64,000 nt of DNA from a delta proteobacterium MLS_D (GTDB lineage Bacteria > Desulfobacterota > Syntrophia > Syntrophales > UBA2210): positions 1 through 64,000 of the forward strand of contig LQBH01000013.1 in NCBI GenBank assembly GCA_002030015.1. The letters run 5' to 3'. Both the position numbers and the translations under genes were made by a program. The notes under the pieces are model-generated. The model saw only the letters and a list, made by a program, of their open reading frames with translations. It was not told the origin of the DNA and did no database searches. Shown piece by piece: positions 59,389-64,000 of this stretch (its first letter is position 1; each line of letters begins with the position of its first letter).

Positions 59389-59482
59389 CTTTTTCGGGTG
59401 AATCACATAGGGAACAGGGCTTCGTTTTGCGGTCCCGTTTTTTGCTGCGATGGTTCCGCGGTTACCATTCAGAGAAAGGAGT

Positions 59483-60031
59483 ATGTCTATGCAGATTTCT
59501 TTTACCTTTCGCAACGCCGACTCAAGCGATGGGTTCAAAGATTACATAACCAAGAAACTCGGCAAGCTGGAGCGGTACATAGAGAAACCGGTCGAGGCCC
59601 GGGTCGTTCTTTCTGTCGAGAAGTACCGCAATTTTGCGGAAGTCAATCTGATCATGGCCAAGGGTGGCGCCATCAACGCGCGTGAAGAGGCTTCCGAGAT
59701 GATACCGGCCATCGATGCCGTGGTTGACAAGCTCGAACGACAGCTCAAGAAGCAGAAAGACAAGATGCGGAGTCGCAAGGAACCTCCCCAGAAGGTGATC
59801 GCCGAGGGATTGGCCGATGTCCCCGCCGAGACAGCCGACGAGGACGAACAGTACCGCGTGGTGGAAAGCCGCAAGGTTGTTCTCAGTCCCATGTCCGTCG
59901 ATGAGGCGGCCATGAACCTGGAGGAAACGGGAGACCGGTTCATGTTGTTCCGTGATTCCGCGTCGGAAAATGTTATGGTTATGTATCGTCGGGACGACGG
60001 CAGTTATGAACTGATCGAAGCCGCCGGTTGA
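59483..60031 (+). CDS. hpf: Ribosome hibernation promoting factor (long form)
   Basis: MQISFTFRNADSSDGFKDYITKKLGKLERYI..; C-terminal MSVDEAAMNLEETGDRFMLFRDS. Confidence 0.92.
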   Translation: MSMQISFTFRNADSSDGFKDYITKKLGKLERYIEKPVEARVVLSVEKYRNFAEVNLIMAKGGAINAREEASEMIPAIDAVVDKLERQLKKQKDKMRSRKEPPQKVIAEGLADVPAETADEDEQYRVVESRKVVLSPMSVDEAAMNLEETGDRFMLFRDSASENVMVMYRRDDGSYELIEAAG

Positions 60032-60056
60032 CGGTGACTGACCGGGGGTGATTCTA

Positions 60057-60521
60057 ATGAATATCAGAGAAATTATAGAACAGAATTATATTGTTGACGA
60101 ACTGAAATCAAAGACGAAACGGGAAGTACTGAAAGAACTGACACGCCCCTTCGCGGAAAATCTTTCCAATGTTGATAGTAATGGAATGGTGGAGGTATTG
60201 CTGGACAGGGAAAAGTTGGGAAGTACCGGTATCGGTGACGGCGTCGCCATTCCGCATGGTAAGATGACGGGGCTCGACCAGCTGGTGGTGTCCTTCGGAA
60301 GAAGCAGTGAGGGAGTTGAGTTCGACGCCCTCGACGGGAAGCCGGTCAATATTTTTTTCCTGCTCATGGCACCTGACAATTCGGCAGGCAAACATCTCAA
60401 GGCACTTGCAAAAATATCGAGAATGCTCAAGGATGCCGGTTTCAGGAAGGAACTCATGGAAGCCGACTCGAAACAACGCTTATATTCACTTATCGTCGAA
60501 AAAGACAAGATGTATCCCTGA
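60057..60521 (+). CDS. ptsN: PTS IIA-like nitrogen regulatory protein
   Basis: LDREKLGSTGIGDGVAIPHGKMTGLDQLVVSFGRS. Confidence 0.92.
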   Translation: MNIREIIEQNYIVDELKSKTKREVLKELTRPFAENLSNVDSNGMVEVLLDREKLGSTGIGDGVAIPHGKMTGLDQLVVSFGRSSEGVEFDALDGKPVNIFFLLMAPDNSAGKHLKALAKISRMLKDAGFRKELMEADSKQRLYSLIVEKDKMYP

Positions 60522-61415
60522 ATGAACGAACGTTTTCTTTCCGTCGATAGCCTGCTCGAGTATGGCCGGCATCGGCTCGGATTCAGGGTTGAAGAACCCG
60601 GGACGTCGTCGCGGTCTATTCTGTCAAGTTCAATCGTTTTTACCTGGAATGGCATCGGGGCCTGTTCCAGGAAAAACGTTTCGGCGCAGGCGGTGCTCAT
60701 CGTGGCGGGGAGCCGCGATCCCGCTGATCAGGGTTCGGGGGATCGCTTTTTCAGGATTCTTCAGGACCACCCCCCTTCTGTTGTTATATATCGACCTTCT
60801 GACCAGGCGGTTTCGCGTAAACGGCTTCGACAAACGGCCGCAGCGGAGGGATTCGCGCTGGTGTCTACGTTCGAGGATCCCTGTTACGCCGGAAGCCGGG
60901 TGGCCGCTTTTCTCAGGGAGAAGATCGATATCGCAGTTACTGTCCGGGGCACGCTGGTGAACGTGTCCGGGACGGGTGTTCTCATCCGTGGAAGAAGTGG
61001 TTCGGGGAAAAGTTCATGTGCGCTCGAACTTGTATCACGAGGGCACCGTCTTGTCACCGACGACGTGGTGGCGATTCGCCGCGATCCCGCTGGAAAACTT
61101 AAGGGGAATGCTCCCCCGGCGATAAAAAACTTGATTGAAATCAAGGGGATTGGTATCGTAAACATACAAAGATTGTTCGGAGGCGGCGCGGTAGTCGAAG
61201 AATCGTCGGTGGACGCCGTTTTCGATCTGTCCGCTTACGGAGAAACGACGGCGGTTTCAGACAATAAACCGGCGGTTCACACTCTTCTTGGCGTGTCTCT
61301 GCCCCGGAGTTCAGCACGGGTTGCGTCACCGGCAGCGGCCGCTGAGGCCGTTGAGGAACTAAGCGTTCGAAGAAACGGGGAAGCAGGGAGTCACCACGAC
61401 GTGAAGGTATCGTGA
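60522..61415 (+). CDS. hprK: HPr kinase/phosphorylase
   Basis: GVLIRGRSGSGKSSCALELVSRGHRLVTDDVVAIRR; EIKGIGIVNIQRLFGGGAV. Confidence 0.94.
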   Translation: MNERFLSVDSLLEYGRHRLGFRVEEPGTSSRSILSSSIVFTWNGIGACSRKNVSAQAVLIVAGSRDPADQGSGDRFFRILQDHPPSVVIYRPSDQAVSRKRLRQTAAAEGFALVSTFEDPCYAGSRVAAFLREKIDIAVTVRGTLVNVSGTGVLIRGRSGSGKSSCALELVSRGHRLVTDDVVAIRRDPAGKLKGNAPPAIKNLIEIKGIGIVNIQRLFGGGAVVEESSVDAVFDLSAYGETTAVSDNKPAVHTLLGVSLPRSSARVASPAAAAEAVEELSVRRNGEAGSHHDVKVS

Positions 61416-61436
61416 CAGAGAAAGGCTATAGTCGAA

Positions 61437-62303
61437 GTGAAAACGGTCAGGGTCGTCATCATCACGGGGTTATCCGGTTCGGGCAAGAGCACGGCGCTTC
61501 GGTCGCTGGAAGATATCGGGTTTTTTTGTGTCGACAACCTCCCGACAGTACTTCTGTCAAAGCTCCTGGAACTGCAGATGGGCGTTTCTGGCGAAGTATC
61601 GAAAATCGCCCTGGTTATGGACTTGAGGGAAAAGAATTTTCCCGAAACCTTTGTTCGCATAATCACGAAACTCAAGAAGCATGGTTACAACATCGAGATT
61701 CTGTTTCTCGACGCCGGCGATGAATGCCTGCTCAACCGTTTCAGCGAAACGAGACGATCGCACCCGTTGTCGGCGGGAAAGACGGTTCTGGAAAGTATTC
61801 TGGTCGAGCGGACGCAACTGGCGCCGGTTCGTGAAATAGCCGACAACGTGATCGATACATCCCTGTACACGGTTCACGAGTTGAAAGAACTGGTGCAGGG
61901 TTATTACCTCAATCCGCTGGAAGGCAGAAAACTGGCCGTTAACCTCATGTCGTTCGGGTATCGCTACGGGTTGCCGCCCGACGCCGATTTGGTGTTCGAC
62001 GTCCGGTTTCTTCCCAATCCCTTTTTCATCAATTCCCTGAAGGACCTGACGGGTAAAGATCCGGCTGTCGAGGAGTACGTGATGAAATGGAAGGAAACAA
62101 AGGTTTTTCTCGATAAGATATTCGACTTGCTTTCTTTTCTTGTTCCGCTTTTTGAAAAAGAAGGAAAGGCCTACCTGAACATAGCAGCCGGGTGTACCGG
62201 CGGGAAACACCGCTCCGTCGCTATAGCCAACCGGATAGCCTGTTTCGTGAAAGACCGGGGATACGGCACCAACGTCACCCACAGGGACATCAACAGGGTT
62301 TAG
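61437..62303 (+). CDS. rapZ: RNase adapter / nucleotide-binding protein RapZ (YvcJ) family
   Basis: VVIITGLSGSGKSTALRSLEDIGFFCVDNLPTVLL; IAAGCTGGKHRSVAIANRIA; GTG start. Confidence 0.94.
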   Translation: MKTVRVVIITGLSGSGKSTALRSLEDIGFFCVDNLPTVLLSKLLELQMGVSGEVSKIALVMDLREKNFPETFVRIITKLKKHGYNIEILFLDAGDECLLNRFSETRRSHPLSAGKTVLESILVERTQLAPVREIADNVIDTSLYTVHELKELVQGYYLNPLEGRKLAVNLMSFGYRYGLPPDADLVFDVRFLPNPFFINSLKDLTGKDPAVEEYVMKWKETKVFLDKIFDLLSFLVPLFEKEGKAYLNIAAGCTGGKHRSVAIANRIACFVKDRGYGTNVTHRDINRV

Positions 62304-62322
62304 GCCCCGGCTGATCAGGAGA

Positions 62323-63651
62323 TCAGGGAAGATCGGCCTTACCCAGAATGTTGTCGCGAATCCAGCCCGGATCCCACCACTCAACGGGATTGACAAACTG
62401 TTTTCCCAGAAAAATACCGAAGTGCAGGTGATCGCCGCCGGCAAGGCCCGTCATGCCGGAGCGGCCGAGAGGTTCGCCTTTTTCGACGAGAGCACCTTTC
62501 TCAGTGTCAACAGATGAGAGGTGTGCGTAGAAACTGAAAAGACCAAGCCCGTGATCGATAATGACGGTGTTGCCATAGATTCCCAGGTATTCCGCGTAAG
62601 CCACGATGCCCCTGTTGGAAGCCTCGATAACAGCGTTGACCGTCGAGGCAAGATCGACCCCGTCGTGGAGACTCCCGGTCACCTGACTGCCTTCGTAGGT
62701 GTAAGTCCGCCTGTCTCCGAACCCCGCCATGGTTGCGGCGTTGCTCATGCGCAGGAAACGCCCGTCCCAGAGCTTGCGTGGTTCACTCCTGGAACAGATT
62801 GCTTCGATTTGACGGGTGTTTTCCCTGCGGAGTTCTTCGTTGACGTAAATAAAGGCTTCAAGAGGCGAGACGTCCCGCAGCGCGGGAATAACGGTCTGGA
62901 ATTCAGGCATGGTTGCTTCGAGAAACCTGTCGCTCAGCGGCAACGTCCTGTCCCGGAATGCCGCCTTGCGCACATGGTGAGAAAAGGTGGCGAAAGATTC
63001 ATTGCCGGCCCTGTCGCATGCCGTAATACCGATCTTCATGTTGTCGTCGCGCGCGTCGACGGGGATAGCGAAAAGCACGGCGAAACGGGGACGTGATTCT
63101 TCCGAATCAAAGGGATAACCGGGAAAGAAGGTTGTGTTTACAAGGACGCCGGTTTTTTCGGCCGGTTCTGAAAGGCGGTAAACGACGAGACAAGATCCGC
63201 CGGGATTGATGTAGTGCGCGGAAGTCATCGTTGATATTCGGGGCGGCGTACGGTCGATCGTTACGGGTATGGTGACTGTAGACGAGTTTTTTCTGAGAGA
63301 ATGATCCACGGCCGTTAATATGAGTGTTGCCGGTCCTTCAGAAAGATCGAGCCCGGCCTGGTCCAGAGTCAACCGCATCGTTTTTTTCATTTCACCGGGA
63401 ACGGAAAAATCCATTCCTCCCAGGGGCTGTCTTTTGCCACCCTGATCGACAAAGGCGAGAACCTGGCGCAGGCCTCGACCCTCGTCGCTGAACCTGACCG
63501 AAAATATTGTTTCCGGTCCCACGTGCGTGATGTTGTCCGGCACGGTGACAACGGGCTTTTTCCCCTCAAGGTAGATCGAGCCCTGCCAGATTCCCAGAAT
63601 AATCACGACGACCGCCGCGAGAGCCGCGACGTATGAAGAAGTTTTTTTCAT
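62323..63651 (-). CDS. M23-family peptidase with N-terminal TM
   Basis: GNTVIIDHGLGLFSFYAHLSSVDTEKGALVEKGEPLGRSGMTGLAGGDHLHFGIFL. Confidence 0.93.
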   Translation of the reverse strand: MKKTSSYVAALAAVVVIILGIWQGSIYLEGKKPVVTVPDNITHVGPETIFSVRFSDEGRGLRQVLAFVDQGGKRQPLGGMDFSVPGEMKKTMRLTLDQAGLDLSEGPATLILTAVDHSLRKNSSTVTIPVTIDRTPPRISTMTSAHYINPGGSCLVVYRLSEPAEKTGVLVNTTFFPGYPFDSEESRPRFAVLFAIPVDARDDNMKIGITACDRAGNESFATFSHHVRKAAFRDRTLPLSDRFLEATMPEFQTVIPALRDVSPLEAFIYVNEELRRENTRQIEAICSRSEPRKLWDGRFLRMSNAATMAGFGDRRTYTYEGSQVTGSLHDGVDLASTVNAVIEASNRGIVAYAEYLGIYGNTVIIDHGLGLFSFYAHLSSVDTEKGALVEKGEPLGRSGMTGLAGGDHLHFGIFLGKQFVNPVEWWDPGWIRDNILGKADLP

Positions 63652-63871
63652 GCTCGGGGAGAATCCTCTCTGATTCTTTATCGGGGCAGTATAATAAAGA
63701 ACAGGTAAATTGCAAGCGGGACCGGTGCTTTTTCCACTAAAAAATTAATAATTATACTGGATTTGCTTGATTGACCAAAAAACCGGTATCTGATATTGTT
63801 TCGATCCTTTGCATCCAGTTCCGGCGGAACATTACGCAAGGAGGCAAGGAGGTGAGAGGAGGTGAGGGGAA

Positions 63872-64000
63872 GTGTCCGCCCTGTTCGGTATTTTTTTTTC
63901 GTCTTTTGCCGTTGCCTTTTCGGGCGCCGCGGCGCCGGGGCCTGTATTGTCGCTGACCATAGCTGAAAGTCTCCGCCGCGGATTCAGGGCGGGGCCGCTC
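63872..64000 (+). CDS. LysE/RhtB-family transporter, N-terminus only (runs off window)
   Basis: From GTG 63872: [43 protein letters not shown]; open to the last base. Confidence 0.75.
   Translation, partial: MSALFGIFFSSFAVAFSGAAAPGPVLSLTIAESLRRGFRAGPL

Overview
64-kb chromosomal window that is almost fully coding. From gene order and protein character it looks like a deltaproteobacterium / Desulfobacterota member (inference; no rRNA or marker placement was possible). Main blocks: (i) comEA-like, Nudix, thioredoxin-like and kdsD genes; (ii) a tandem (double-domain) type-B carboxylesterase gene flanked by two related GC-rich repeat clusters; (iii) nrdG-nrdD with a tandem NrdR-box-like operator, purB, a GGDEF protein, a MinD/FlhG-like ATPase, an HU/IHF protein, acyl-CoA dehydrogenase and 3-hydroxyacyl-CoA dehydrogenase; (iv) an about 18-kb MSHA-like type IV pilus/pseudopilus cluster (PilM-PilN fusion, PilO-like, small bitopic protein, secretin, ExeA-like ATPase, MshE-like ATPase with a MshEN c-di-GMP motif, PilC/GspF, membrane-anchored sigma-54 activator, several prepilins). 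It is preceded by a promoter and a candidate structured RNA, and interrupted by an amidohydrolase gene and tRNA-Leu(UAA). It ends in a 1210-aa protein that looks like two prepilins joined through a CFI-box/TM segment; (v) adk, uvrD-like helicase, aspS, hisS, comEC; (vi) pilS-pilR-pilA with a sigma-54 promoter and two perfect 15-bp palindromes; (vii) xerD-like recombinase, TPR protein, kdsA-kdsC, lptC-lptA-lptB-rpoN-hpf-ptsN-hprK-rapZ, an M23 peptidase and the start of a LysE-family gene. Most likely novel items: the prepilin 'polyprotein' in the MSHA-like cluster, the structured RNA upstream of that cluster, and the esterase flanked by repeat clusters. All family assignments come from reading motifs in the translations; no database search was run.
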